Source: Symsagittifera roscoffensis
Taxonomy: Eukaryota; Xenacoelomorpha; Acoela; Convolutidae
Direction: 5' to 3'
DNA length: 64,000 nt
Assembly: GCF_963678635.1 (NCBI RefSeq)
Contig: NC_087064.1
Span: forward strand, 39,300,532-39,364,531
Part shown: positions 20,801 through 32,800 of the stretch, piece by piece
How positions within the stretch are numbered: the stretch's first letter is position 1
How the letters are laid out: the number at the start of each line of letters is the position of its first letter
Translations under genes and position numbers: made by a program
Notes under the pieces: model-generated
The model's input: only the letters and a program-made list of their open reading frames with translations
The model's database searches: none
What the model was told of the DNA's origin: nothing

Positions 20801-23800
20801 ACGACAATTTGAGCCCGCACTCTTTGTTTGCTTCTTTTGCCGCTTCCTCTCATAAGGTTTTTGCAAGCCTGACCACCTCGGAGTGATATATATTGAAGAG
20901 AGTGGGGGATGTGGCGCATCCTTCTCGCAAGCCACGTTGTGGCTGCCATCCTTCACTCAGCTCATTCCTCCCCTTGATCTTATAGGTGGTATCTTCATGT
21001 AGGTCTTTCAGGAGTCTTAGGATCCAGTTTGGTATAGCCAGTCTGTCTACTATTTCCCACATAAGAATCTTATTTACCCCGGGATACGCCTTAGTTATAT
21101 CCAGGAGTACCGCTCCTGGTCTGTGTCGTGTACTCTTCGGCTCGTATCCTAGGACCCTCCTGGTCTACTCGTCTACCCTGATAATTATTTGGGTTGCGTC
21201 CGCCGTTGATCGGTTTTGTCTGAAACCACTTTGGTTCTCGCCTAACACTTCGATTTTGTCCGACCACTCTCTGTCTTGAGGCAAGTATTCTCGCTATGAT
21301 TCTGCTTGCGAGTGGTAAGAGGCATACCCCTCTGTAGGTTTTGAGATCTTTCGCACTTTTCTTGTGTAGCGGTTTTACTCATCCTTCTTTGATCCTTTCT
21401 GGCAAGTCCTCAGATTAGGTTTTAATGATCTTCATGATGCATCGGAACAACGCTTGTCTTAGATGTTTTCCATTTCTCTTGACAGCGATCATCCTCACGT
21501 TTTCGATATCTGGAGCACTATCGTTAATGCTTTCTATCCCCTTGTTGAATTCGGGCCATGTGATCTCTCGTCCCAGAACCTTCGCGGCCTGTATACTATT
21601 CTTATCCCACCTTTGAGTTGTGAGTTTCGCGGTCTCTTTTATCTCATGGATTTCACGTTCGAATCTCTGGTCCAATACCTTTTGGAAGTGTTCTCTGAAC
21701 TCGTCTGGTGTGAAGTATTTCTCCTCGATGGTGGTATAGTCCTTTACGCCAATCCTTTTGAGGGCTGAGTATAGCTTTCTGATGTCTCCGGCGCGTTCCG
21801 CAGCCTTATCTTCTACAAGTTTCAGCCACCACTCTTATTCTTATTTTTCTTTGTCGGCCTTGAATCTTTTCCTGGTTTCCTTCCGATTGTGTCTTTTGCG
21901 TGTCTGCTCGTCACCCGTGGAGTCGTCTATCTATTCTGTTTCACGGGTAATCTGTTCTTGGTATTGTTGAATCTCATCCTTGTGGTCGTCCACCCATGGC
22001 ATTAGGTTTTTCTTTTCCTTCAGTCCGCAGCGTTTTTCCCAGCGTTGGTCACTACTTGTATGACCTTTTCCCATTCCTGCTCCCGTCTTAGGTTCATTTT
22101 TATTTCTTTCTGAAAACTGATAGAAGTCTTGTCTTCCCTAAGGCGGTCTAAATTTATACAGCTGGCGGGGGGTTTCTGACGATCCTGCGTTTGAAGAAAA
22201 GGTTACACGTCATCTTGTTCGGTAGGTGGTCTGACACGTCGGTTCTCACTTGTGAACTCTTTTGTCCTTCACCCATCTTTGTCTGTCCCCCTTTTTTACT
22301 AGGAAACAATCTATCTCGTGCCACACTCCAGTCACTGTGTTTTCATGTAGCGGTGTCTGGAAAACGAGTTGGCCCTTTGTAGATTATTCCGTAACCACCA
22401 GTTCATCAGGTCGTTTCCGGCGTCATTCGTGCGTCCAAGCCCATAGGGGCCCGCGGCTTCGTTGCGCTCCCTACTCGATAAGTCACCGACGCTGGAGTTT
22501 AAATCTCCCCCAAGTACCAGTTTCGCTGGCGTGTAGATCATCCATTCTAGGTCCTCTCTATACATTCTGATTTCTTCCGGATCTCCGTTCCCCCAGTGGT
22601 TGGTAGGTAGATACAAGTTTTACCCCTCCTACGGTCACGCTTGTATTCCGGTTACCGTTTTCCTTGAGACATCCTTCCTCTTGCCAGCGGACAGACCACT
22701 CGCCCGTAGGAAGATACTGCTCCTTTGACCGTGAACGAGCACGCTGAACAGGTTTCTTGCCTTTATCCGCTTTATCCAGGGAGTTGGTTCCCGAAGTTCC
22801 GTCAGCATTGCTATTTCTGTGTCGTGTCTTGCGATCGTGTCGACAATTTCTAGGAAGCGGTTTCGTTTCGGAAACTCAACTCTGGCCCTCTGGATATTCC
22901 AAGCCCATATTTTAGTCAGATGCCTTCTCCCTTCTGTGATGGCTCTGTCGAACCATTTTCCGTTTCCATTTTCTTGCAGATTTTTCTTTGTTTTTTTTTC
23001 AAGAAAAAGTCTTAAATTTTATTGACGCTCATTTTTGATCTTTCCCGGTTTGACTTGTGATTTGGTTTGATTTGGTTTGACTTTTCAAGTTCAGTGTATT
23101 TCCATTGTTAAAAGGAAGGCAAACTCCACTATCGAACAGCAAAAGTGTAAAGGTCACGAAAAACGTGACCGACTTCTTATTTCGAGAATGGAAATTAACT
23201 ATCAGATTTCCCAGCGAAATAAAAGTTTTGCCTATTGATCCAGTTTTCCTAAATCGGGTTTATTTCCCCAAAATAGTTCACATAAATTATTTTAGCGTTG
23301 GCAATAGATTTAGCGCTGGCAATAAAAAGTTCTAGCGTTGGCAATTTAAAAATATGCAATGCATTTATTGGTGGCTAATGTTGAAAAAACAAATCCGAGA
23401 AGGCGCAGTTGGTAGATTTGACTCTTAAGCAGCTCCACTTGGAAGTAAGTATGCTAGGGGTGTTTTCTTTTATTTTTTTTTGATTTTGCAACCTCCCATT
23501 TGCCAATTACTGCCTGTTTGCATAGTGCAGCTTCGCTTGTCTTGTATTTTGTAGCAATCCTTAAAAGTGCGAGACTATTGAAAACAGTCTTTGAAAGTTA
23601 AAAAATCAACATCGCAGATATATGTTTGATTGAGAAAAAAGGAAAATGATTAAACTTGATGAAATGTCGCTTTTATTTGAGTTTTCAAAAGATTGTTTTC
23701 TCTTTTCATGTTTTTATTTATTTTCACAATGGTAACGTCGGTGCTAATTTTTTGTGGTATTGAAGCAACTAGCTGTAGTGTTCGCATGCTTTTGATGTAG

Positions 23801-26800
23801 GCATTTGAGCTCATTGCTTTTTTGAATTTTTTTTTTGCTCAACATGATGTCATATGCTTGACAATTCATACATGATGTTTTGTATGTTAGTTTTAGGTTC
23901 TGATAATGTTTGTTTTATCTTGGTGTTATTTCTATGTTGTTAGGGATAATTTTTTTTTATTGCAATCTTTTTTTCACGGCTTGTCCAAAGCGTTCTGTTT
24001 TCTACAAGGTAAGCTACATTTCTGAGTTACAGCTAGAGAATATATATTTGATAGCCCCGTAATATGGTGATGTTTTTCAACCAATCGGGGCGTTTTCAGG
24101 GGTTTTTATTTATGAAATACTTTTTGAAGGGATTCTGATAAAAAGAACTCTAGGTTCCTGATACACCGCGACTTCTGAGAAAACAAAAATCGTCATGCTT
24201 CGGATTCCAACCGGAGTCTATGTGGTGTTGGGCGCGTACTTTGTCCGCTAGGCCATGGGGGCGAGACCTGAGTAATTTTCAAATGTTACTTATTGTGAAG
24301 TTTTTTTTGTTTTTAGTTTCAGTTCCTGGTGTATGGAAAAAAAGTTTCTTGCGGGTATGAAACTTTGGTGTTCCTGGTGTTCCAGAGTGTTCCTGGTGTA
24401 TGGAAAAAAAAGTTTCTCGCGGGACTAAAACTTTGGTGTTTGTTGTGTAGGACAAAAGGCTTAGCCGCTCGGCCATGAGGGATATCTTGATCGACCTAAT
24501 AGCTGAATGCAAATAATGCCTTTGCCTGGTTTGCTTATTTTTAGCTGACACTATTTTGTGGGACTAAGTAACAAATGCTAAGGTTACAATTGTGACCTGC
24601 AATATAAATTTCTAAATACGCACATCAAAAGAATTTTCTTTACGAAGTTTTTCTCTTTTCTTTTTTGTTTTTCTCCACATTCCAGGCTGCCTAGCTGCTC
24701 TCATTATCGTTAAGAATTGCGTCGCTGTCGTTGATCTGGAGCTGGAGTCCATTAGGGCTCCCATTGCCCGCAATACTGATCAATTCGCTGTCCTAGTGGG
24801 CTTGCGCGCGGAAAGGCGTATTTTCTGGTCTGCGGCTTGGTAAGCTAACTGTATGTCAAGAAACCCATATCCGCCAAGAAGCCTTATGGCGGTTAGTACC
24901 GCAACAAGAAACGCTGGTGATTCGTTCATCAGAATGGCGATGTGTGATCGAAATTCCAAGGTCAAGTCAGAATAGAGTAACAGAATTAGTTATATAGAGC
25001 TGAGGGCTATCTAATTCAGAAGTTTGATAAAGTTGGAGACTGAAAAGTAGTAGGTGTTTTCAAGGGTGATGAGTGCCGTTGAAGGTGCAGGGCATTTGAA
25101 AGTTGTTTTCTTAGTCAGAGTTCAATTAAGAGCCTTAAATGAATTAGGTGAGCCCTGTAATTTGAGAAGAGGGACAGAGATGAAGAAGGGAAATTTGCAT
25201 CTCAGGCTTTGTGAAAAGGTATAATTCAGGGTGAAAAAAATCAACAGAAGTGTGTCGAATGCAAACAAGTCCTTACGATTTGTTAGAGTTGCCCAAGAAG
25301 AGGGAAATTGGGTTAATTTTCACAAAATAAGTTCATATAAATTGCTTTAGCGTTGGCAATAGTTTTAGCGCTGGCAATAAAAAGATCTAGCGTTAGCAAT
25401 TTAAAAATATGCAATGCATCTATTGATGGCTTGTTGAAAAATACAAAGCCGAGATGGCGCAGTTGGTATATTTGACTCTTAAGCAGCTCCACTTGGAAGT
25501 AAATATGCTAGGCGTGTTTTCTTTTAAATTTTCTTTGATTTTTCAACCTCCCATTTGCCAATTACTGCATGTTTGCATAGTGCAGCTTCGCTTGTCTTGT
25601 CTTTTGTAGCAATCCTTAAAAGTTTGAGACTATTGAAAACAGTCTTTGAAAGTTTAAAATCTACATCGCAGACATATGATTGAAAAAAAGAGAAAATAAT
25701 TGAACTTGATGAAATGTCGCTTTTATTTGAGTTTTCAAAAGTTTGTTTGAAGTTTTCTCTTTCATGTTTTCATGTTTTTATTTGTTTTCACAATGGTAAC
25801 GTCGGTCCTAATCTTTTGTGGTATTGAAGCAACCAACTGTAGTGGTCGCATGCTTTTGATGCAGGCATTTGAGCTCACATTTTGCTGATTTTTTTTTTGC
25901 TTGATATGATGTCATATTCTTGACAATTTATACATGATGTTTTGTATGTTGATGGCTATGATAATGTTAGTATTATCCTTGTGTTATTTTTTGATGTTGT
26001 TAGGGATAAGTTCTTATTTATCCCAGTCTTTTTTTCTCGGCTCGTCCAAAGCGTTCTGTTTTCTACAAGGTAAGCTACAGTTCTGAGTTACAGCTAGAGA
26101 ATGTATATTTGATAGCCCCTTAATATGGTGATGTTTTTCAACCAATCAGGGCTTTTTCAGAGGTTTATATTTATAAAAGACTTTTTAAAGGGCTTTTGAT
26201 AAAAGGAATTCTAGGTTCTTGATACTCCGCGACTTAGTTTGTTGAGCTTGAATTAGGTGAGCCCTGTAATTTGAGATTAGGGACAGAGATGAAGTAGGGA
26301 AATTTGCATCTAGGTTTTGTGTCGAATTCTTTGACAGGTCGCGCTTGCTGGAGTTGGCGTGGAATTAATGAAATGAATTCTGTCGATGGCAGAGGTTAAA
26401 GGTTTGGTATTTCTTGCAGGTAAAGTTACTGAGTGAGGCGCGGGGTGAGCTTGTTCAAAAAAACGGATGGCCCATTGCACCGTTATCAGTTGAGTCTGAG
26501 GAGCTGCCCACTTTCCATCCCGGTTTTTTTGAAATAATTACAGTGTGTCGAGTGCAAACAAGTTCTTACGATTCGTTAGAGCGTTGCCCAAGAAGCAGCA
26601 AATACCGGAAAATTTCTCCGCACAATGATCTGAAAAGAACATCACAGGGTCGGACATTGAATATTCGAGAATATTTGAAGGACAAGCTCCCCGATGGGTT
26701 GACAATAACCTGTATGAGGGAGTACTGCAAAAAGGGTCTTGGTGGACGCAGGATCATGTCGACGTGGGTGGGGATGATAGTGCTTCGATGACGCCGTTAG

Positions 26801-29800
26801 GAGAAACTTTTTCTGATTTGTCAGCGTGGAATTTTACGAAGCGTTTGTTAAAGTTGCTTCTTTGTCCTCAATTTTTCATGGATTTGGTGAGGCAAGGTCA
26901 TTTGAACGTCTCGCTGACCGCATCCGTTCCATCATACAATCGGCGACGATTTTTTTTTTGTGCCAGCCTGCGCTTTGCGGTCATGCTGTGTTGACTTTTC
27001 CTACTAATTTTCCTTCTCTAGATACTGGTTGCGAGGCTTTTCGTTTAGAAGATAGCAGCGTGGGCAAGGAAATGTTGCAGAATTTGGCGTTCTGATGAGA
27101 ATAATTACGAGTTTGCAAAGGTATGGGCTGAGAGACGTGAGCAAGAGAACGGATTGTCTGATGCTGTGGATCACATGAGGGCGTTGGCTGTGCGCGAATC
27201 TCTTGTATGTCTCAAGCTTTCGCTTCGTGCTGCCGCGGTTTCAAGAAATCGTGGTTCGGATGTTTGCAGGGCAAATTGTTTTGTCGCGCTTGCCGAAGCC
27301 GAGTATTTGAAGCTGTTGACTTAACTACGCCTTAAAATAGGATTAGGTACTCCAGTGTCAAAGTTTCATTGTTTCTTTAGCCGGGCGGAGCTCGGTACTT
27401 CGCGAATTTAAAAAAAAAACTGTCTGGTTTCTGGTTTCGCTCACGAAGTGTGTGTCTGATCTTGTAAGAATGAGCTTACTGTTGCGTTTGTAACAGTCCA
27501 CAATGATGAATAAGTGAGGTGATTGAGAGAATAAGCTAGTATCTTCAGCTAGTGTGATTAGTCAAAGTTCATCGTCTTTCTTTGTGAAAAGCCAGTTTCG
27601 TCGGCGGTAGTCGTGTCTTTTAATGTGTATCTTTACTGATCGCGTTTCCCTGATTTGCATGTTTCTGTTTTCATAGAAATTGGCGTTGTGGATGTCTCTG
27701 CTCAAAAAATGATTGGTTTAGATTTTTTAATTTTCCCTGATTGTTGATGGGTTCTTGCGCGAGCAGGTTGACTGTTGAATTGTGGGTTGGTGACTGTCTC
27801 GCTGGGCTGGGGTTGTTGAACTGCTTTTTCTTTGAATAGCCGATTTTATGGATGCTAAATGGACCTGCCGCACCAAAGTGATCGGTTGGAATGATTTTTC
27901 TTTTTTAAACCTTCGAGTAGGTTGTTGTGCAGAATAGTTACTTAATTTTTTGGGTTTAAAGTTTCTCTTTTTCAGTAACTTCGTTTGAGTATCGCTGAAA
28001 TGGCTGTTTTTGACAAAAACGGGGTTTAGGAAGTTTTTGGGATGCTGGTTGAATTCTGTGCTTCCAAGTAAGGAAAATTTCACAGAAGTGGCTGCGCGTG
28101 TTGCCGTTGTAGTCATGGGAATGTAAGGAAAACCGTTGAAGTAAAAGTAAAAATTGTCGTAAAAAGCGAAGAAAAAAGGTAGAAAACGGCGTAGAAGCAA
28201 GAGGTCTAAAGAAGTGCAATGTTCTGATCGTTTCAACATTTTTTTATTGAAGTTTGTCCAACGAAACAGTTTTACATCGAATTCTGCTAGAATTGGGTTT
28301 TTGGAGCCCCGGTTTTCTTTGGCTCATTTCGTGAGGCGACGGGGCGTAACTAGTCAATTAGGATAAATGGCTGTAGGATCTAGCCATAGGGAGTGAACCC
28401 TGCCGTAAATTCGTAAGCTATGATTTGGAGCTGCATTTTCGCTCAAGCAGAAGACTAACTTTTTGTCAATTGTTTTGATTAGCTGCTTGTGAAGTGACTG
28501 GGAATAACCGAATGGGCAAGAACTACGTGTAGTATTGAAGGATCTTAGCGTTACATAGGAGGCCCAAGGAGTTTTTCTGGACTTTTTGGAATTTTTTGAT
28601 TGGTTGAATGAATGAAAGAAAGAGGGGATAGGCAAAGAGCGTGTAATACAGCTAGCTACCTAGCTGTCGTGCAGCTCGATCTCGCCATCGTTGTATTCGT
28701 CGGTGTCGTGCGGAATGAAGTGATGAATTCGGTTCTTATTTGGACCATATGCTGGGAAAAAGGCTAGTCGTGGCGTGTAGCCGTCAAAAACTGTTATTGC
28801 TCCGTATGGTTAAATTGCATACTGGGAAAAGTTGACCAATTTGATGTTGGAATCGATGTGGACACAGAGGTATAAAAGGAATCAGGTGGGTTCAGATGGT
28901 ATAGATGATTCGTCGTCATATTCAAACGGGAAAACTTCGTCCACTGTCCATTAGCTCAGTGATTTCTGATTTTGAACTCGCCGAGGTAGGTGACCTTGGT
29001 GTCTTCCAGATCTTCAAGAACCTTGTCATCACGGTTGGAGTGTATAAAGACTGGTTGGGGCATATAAACCCCAGTGAAATTTCTTAAATACGCACATCAA
29101 AAGAATTTTCTCTACGAAGTTTTTCTCTTTTCTTTTTTGTTTTTCTCCACATTCTACATGGTGTATGGAAAAAAAGTTTCTTGCGGGTATGAAACTTTGG
29201 TGTTCCAGAGTGTTCCTGGTGTATGGAAAAAAAAGTTTCTCGCGGGACTAAAACTTTGGTGTTTGTTGTGTAGGACAAAAGGCTTAGCCGCTCGGCCATG
29301 AGGGATATCTTGATCGACCTAATAGCTGAATGCAAATAATGCCTTTGCCTGGTTTGCTTACTTTTAGCTGACACTATTTTGTGGGACTAAGTAACAAATG
29401 CTAAGGTTACAATTGTGACCTGCAATATAAATTTCTAAATACGCACATCAAAAGAATTTTCTTTACGAAGTTTTTCTCTTTTCTTTTTTGTTTTTCTCCA
29501 CATTCCAGGCTGCCTAGCTGCTCTCATTATCGTTAAGAATTGTGTCGCTGTCGTTGATCTGGAGCTGGAGTCCATTAGGGCTCCCATTGCCCGCAATACT
29601 GATCAATTCGCTGTCCTAGTGGGCTTGCGCGCGGAAAGGCGTATTTTCTGGTCTGCGGCTTGGTAAGCTAACTGTATGTCAAGAAACCCATATCCGCCAT
29701 GAAGCCTTATGGCGGTTAGTACCGCAACAAGAAACGCTGATGATTCGTTCATCAGAATGGCGATGTGTGATCGAAAGTCCAAGGTCAAGTCAGAATAGAG

Positions 29801-32800
29801 TAATAGAATTAGTTATATAGAGCTGAGGGCTATCTAATTCAGAAGTTTGATAAAGTTGGAGACTGAAAAGTAGTAGGTGTTTTCAAGGGTGATGAGTGCC
29901 GTTGAAGGTGCAGGGCAGTTGAAAGTTGGTTTCTTAGTCAGAGTTCAATTAAGAGCTTTAAATGAATTAGGTGAGCCCTGTAATTTGAGAAGAGGGACAG
30001 AGATGAAGAAGGGAAATTTGCATCTCAGGCTTTGTGAAAAGGTATAATTCAGGGTGAAAAAAATCAACAGAAACAAAAATGAAAAATTACCAGTTACAAA
30101 AATACCAGTTAAATATCAAAAGTTCTGGACGTCTGTGATAAAAACACTATGCTGAAATCAAAGAGTTTATTTGGATTGAATTTAAACGAGTGTGGGGTTG
30201 GTGATGAGAAACGAAAGTAAAAACGGTTATTGTAAATACTTGAGGTTTTTGGTTGGTGGTTCCGATGGGTTCTTAACGTTTAAATTTTTGCTCAGTGCCC
30301 GCGGAACAGGTAATTTGCAAGAGGAAATGGAGAAGTTTCGTGCCGAATTCTTTGACAGGTCGAGCTTGCTGGAGTTGGTGTGGACTGAATGAATTGAATT
30401 CTGTCGATGGCAGAGATTAAATATTTGGTTTCCTTGCAGGTTAAGTTACTGAGTGAGGCGCGGGGTGAGCTTGTTCAAAAAAAAACGGATGGCCCATTGC
30501 ACCTTTATCAGTTGAGTCGGAGGAGGAGATGTCCACTTTCAGTCCAGCGTTTTTGAAAGAATTACAGTGTGTCGAATGCAAACAAGTCCTTACGATTTGT
30601 TAGAGCGTTGCCCAAGAAGAGGGAAATTGGGTTAATTTTCACAAAATAAGTTCATATAAATTGCTTTAGCGTTGGCAATAGTTTTAGCGCTGGCAATAAA
30701 AAGATCTAGCGTTAGCAATTTAAAAATATGCAATGCATCTATTGATGGCTTATGTTGAAAAATACAAAGCCGAGATGGCGCAGTTGGTATATTTGACTCT
30801 TAAGCAGCTCCACTTGGAAGTAAATATGCTAGGCGTGTTTTCTTTTAAATTTTCTTTGATTTTTCAACCTCCCATTTGCCAATTACTGCATGTTTGCATA
30901 GTGCAGCTTCGCTTGTCTTGTCTTTTGTAGCAATCCTTAAAAGTTTGAGACTATTGAAAACAGTCTTTGAAAGTTTAAAATCTACATCGCAGACATATGA
31001 TTGAAAAAAAAAAAGAGAAAATAATTGAACTTGATGAAATGTCGCTTTTATTTGAGTTTTCAAAAGTTTGTTTGAAGTTATCTCTTCCATGTTTTCATGT
31101 TTTTATTTGTTTTCACAATGGTAACGTCGGTCCTAATCTTTTGTGGTATTGAAGCAACCAACTGTAGTGGTCGCATGCTTTTGATGCAGGCATTTGAGCT
31201 CATATTTTGCTGATTTTTTTTTGCTTGATATGATGTCATATTCTTGACAATTTATACATGATGTTTTGTATGTTGATGGCTATGATAATGTTAGTATTAT
31301 CCTTGTGTTATTTTTATGTTGTTAGGGATAAGTTCTTATTTATCCCAGTCTTTTTTTCTCGGCTCGTCCAAAGCGTTCTGTTTTCTACAAGGTAAGCTAC
31401 AGTTCTGAGTTACAGCTAGAGAATGTATATTTGATAGCCCCTTAATATGGTGATGTTTTTCAACCAATCAGGGCTTTTTCAGAGGCTTATATTTATAAAA
31501 GACTTTTTAAAGGGCTTTTGATAAAAGGAATTCTAGGTTCTTGATACTCCGCGACTTAATTTGTTGAGCTTGAATTAGGTGAGCCCTGTAATTTGAGATT
31601 AGGGACAGAGATGAAGTAGGGAAATTTGCATCTAGGTTTTGTGTCGAATTCTTTGACAGGTCGCGCTTGCTGGAGTTGGCGTGGAATGAATGAAGTGAAT
31701 TCTGTCGATGGCAGAGGTTAAAGGTTTGGTATTTCTTGCAGGTAAAGTTACTGAGTGAGGCGCGGGGTGAGCTTGTTCAAAAAAACGGATGGCCCATTGC
31801 ACCGTTATCAGTTGAGTCGGAGGAGCTGCCCACTTTCCATCCCGGTTTTTTGAAAGAAATACAGTGTGTCGAGTGCAAACAAGTTCTTACGATTCGTTAG
31901 AGCGTTGCCCAAGAAGCAGCAAATACCGGAAAATTTCTCCGCACAATGATCTGAAAAGAACATCACAGGGTCGGACATTGAATATTCGAGAACATTTGAA
32001 GGACAAGCTCCCCGACGGGTTGACAATAACCTGTATGAGGGAGTACTTCAAAGGGGGTCTTGGTGGACGCAGGATCATGTCGACGTGGCTGAGTATGATA
32101 GTGTTTAGATGACGCCGTTAGGAGAAACTTTTTCTGATTTGTCAGCGTGGAATTTTACGAAGCGTTTGTTAAAGTTGCTTCTTTGTCCTCAATTTTTCAT
32201 GGATTTGGTGAGGCAAGGTCATTTGAACGTCTCGCTGACCGTATCCGTTCCATCATACAATCGGCGACGATTTTTTTGTGCCAGCCTGCGCTTTGCAGTC
32301 ATGCTGTGTTGACTTTTCCTACTAGTTTTTCTTCTCTAGATACTGGTTGCGAGGCTTTTCGTTTAGAAGATAGCAGCGTGGGCAAGGAAATGTTGCAGAA
32401 TTTGGCGTTCTGATGAGAATAATTACGAGTTTGCAAAGGTATGGGCTGAGAGACGTGAGCAAGAGAACGGATTGTCTGATGCTGTGGATCACCTGAGGGC
32501 GTTGGCTGTGCGCGAATCTCTTGTATGTCTCAAGCTTTCGCTTCGTGCTGCCGCGGTTTCAAGAAATTGTGGTTCGGATGTTTGCAGGGCAAATTGTTTT
32601 GTCGCGCTTGCCGAAGCCGAGTATTTGAAGCTGTTGAATTAACTACGCCTTAAAAAGGATTAGGTACTTCAGTGTCAAAGTTTCATTGTTTCTTCAGCCG
32701 GGCGGAGCTCGGTACTTCGCGAATTAAAAAAAAACTGTCTGGTTTCTGGTTTCGCTCACGAAGTGTGTGTCTGATCTTGTAAGAATGAGCTTACTGTTGC

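Larger units (their letters stand above)
18740..22975 (-). pseudogene. Decayed non-LTR retrotransposon: endonuclease, reverse transcriptase, zinc fingers, SGNH hydrolase
   Basis: Read from 22975 down to 18740, the remnants come in the order EEP endonuclease (about 22960-22170), reverse transcriptase and C-terminal region (about 21760-20040), C2H2-type fingers (about 19910-19600) and an SGNH/GDSL hydrolase (about 19470-18780). The 3' end on this strand is a GA repeat (plus-strand TC repeat at about 18738-18750) followed by ATAAATAAAAA, like a LINE tail. Base composition is richer in G+C than the flanks. Many frame breaks and stops make it non-functional. The two composite repeat blocks (17400-18730 and 22980-23960) flank it. 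The clade is not certain. Confidence 0.8.
24330..29080 (+). repeat. Large repeated unit, copy A (left-truncated and right-truncated)
   Basis: Matches copy B (29155-34365) nearly base for base in most of its length, but lacks about 500 bp (30067-30565 of B) and everything after B position 34365. It contains a Ser-tRNA-like segment (24410-24481, minus), a composite repeat with the tRNA-Lys-like segment (25449), plus-strand coding-like remnants (26414-27323), and minus-strand frames (27727-28239, 28354-28635, 28660-28870). Confidence 0.85.

Noticed and set aside
20237-22570. Several plus-strand frames of 70-130 codons
   Set aside because: All are antisense to the minus-strand LINE, whose protein blocks are recognisable.
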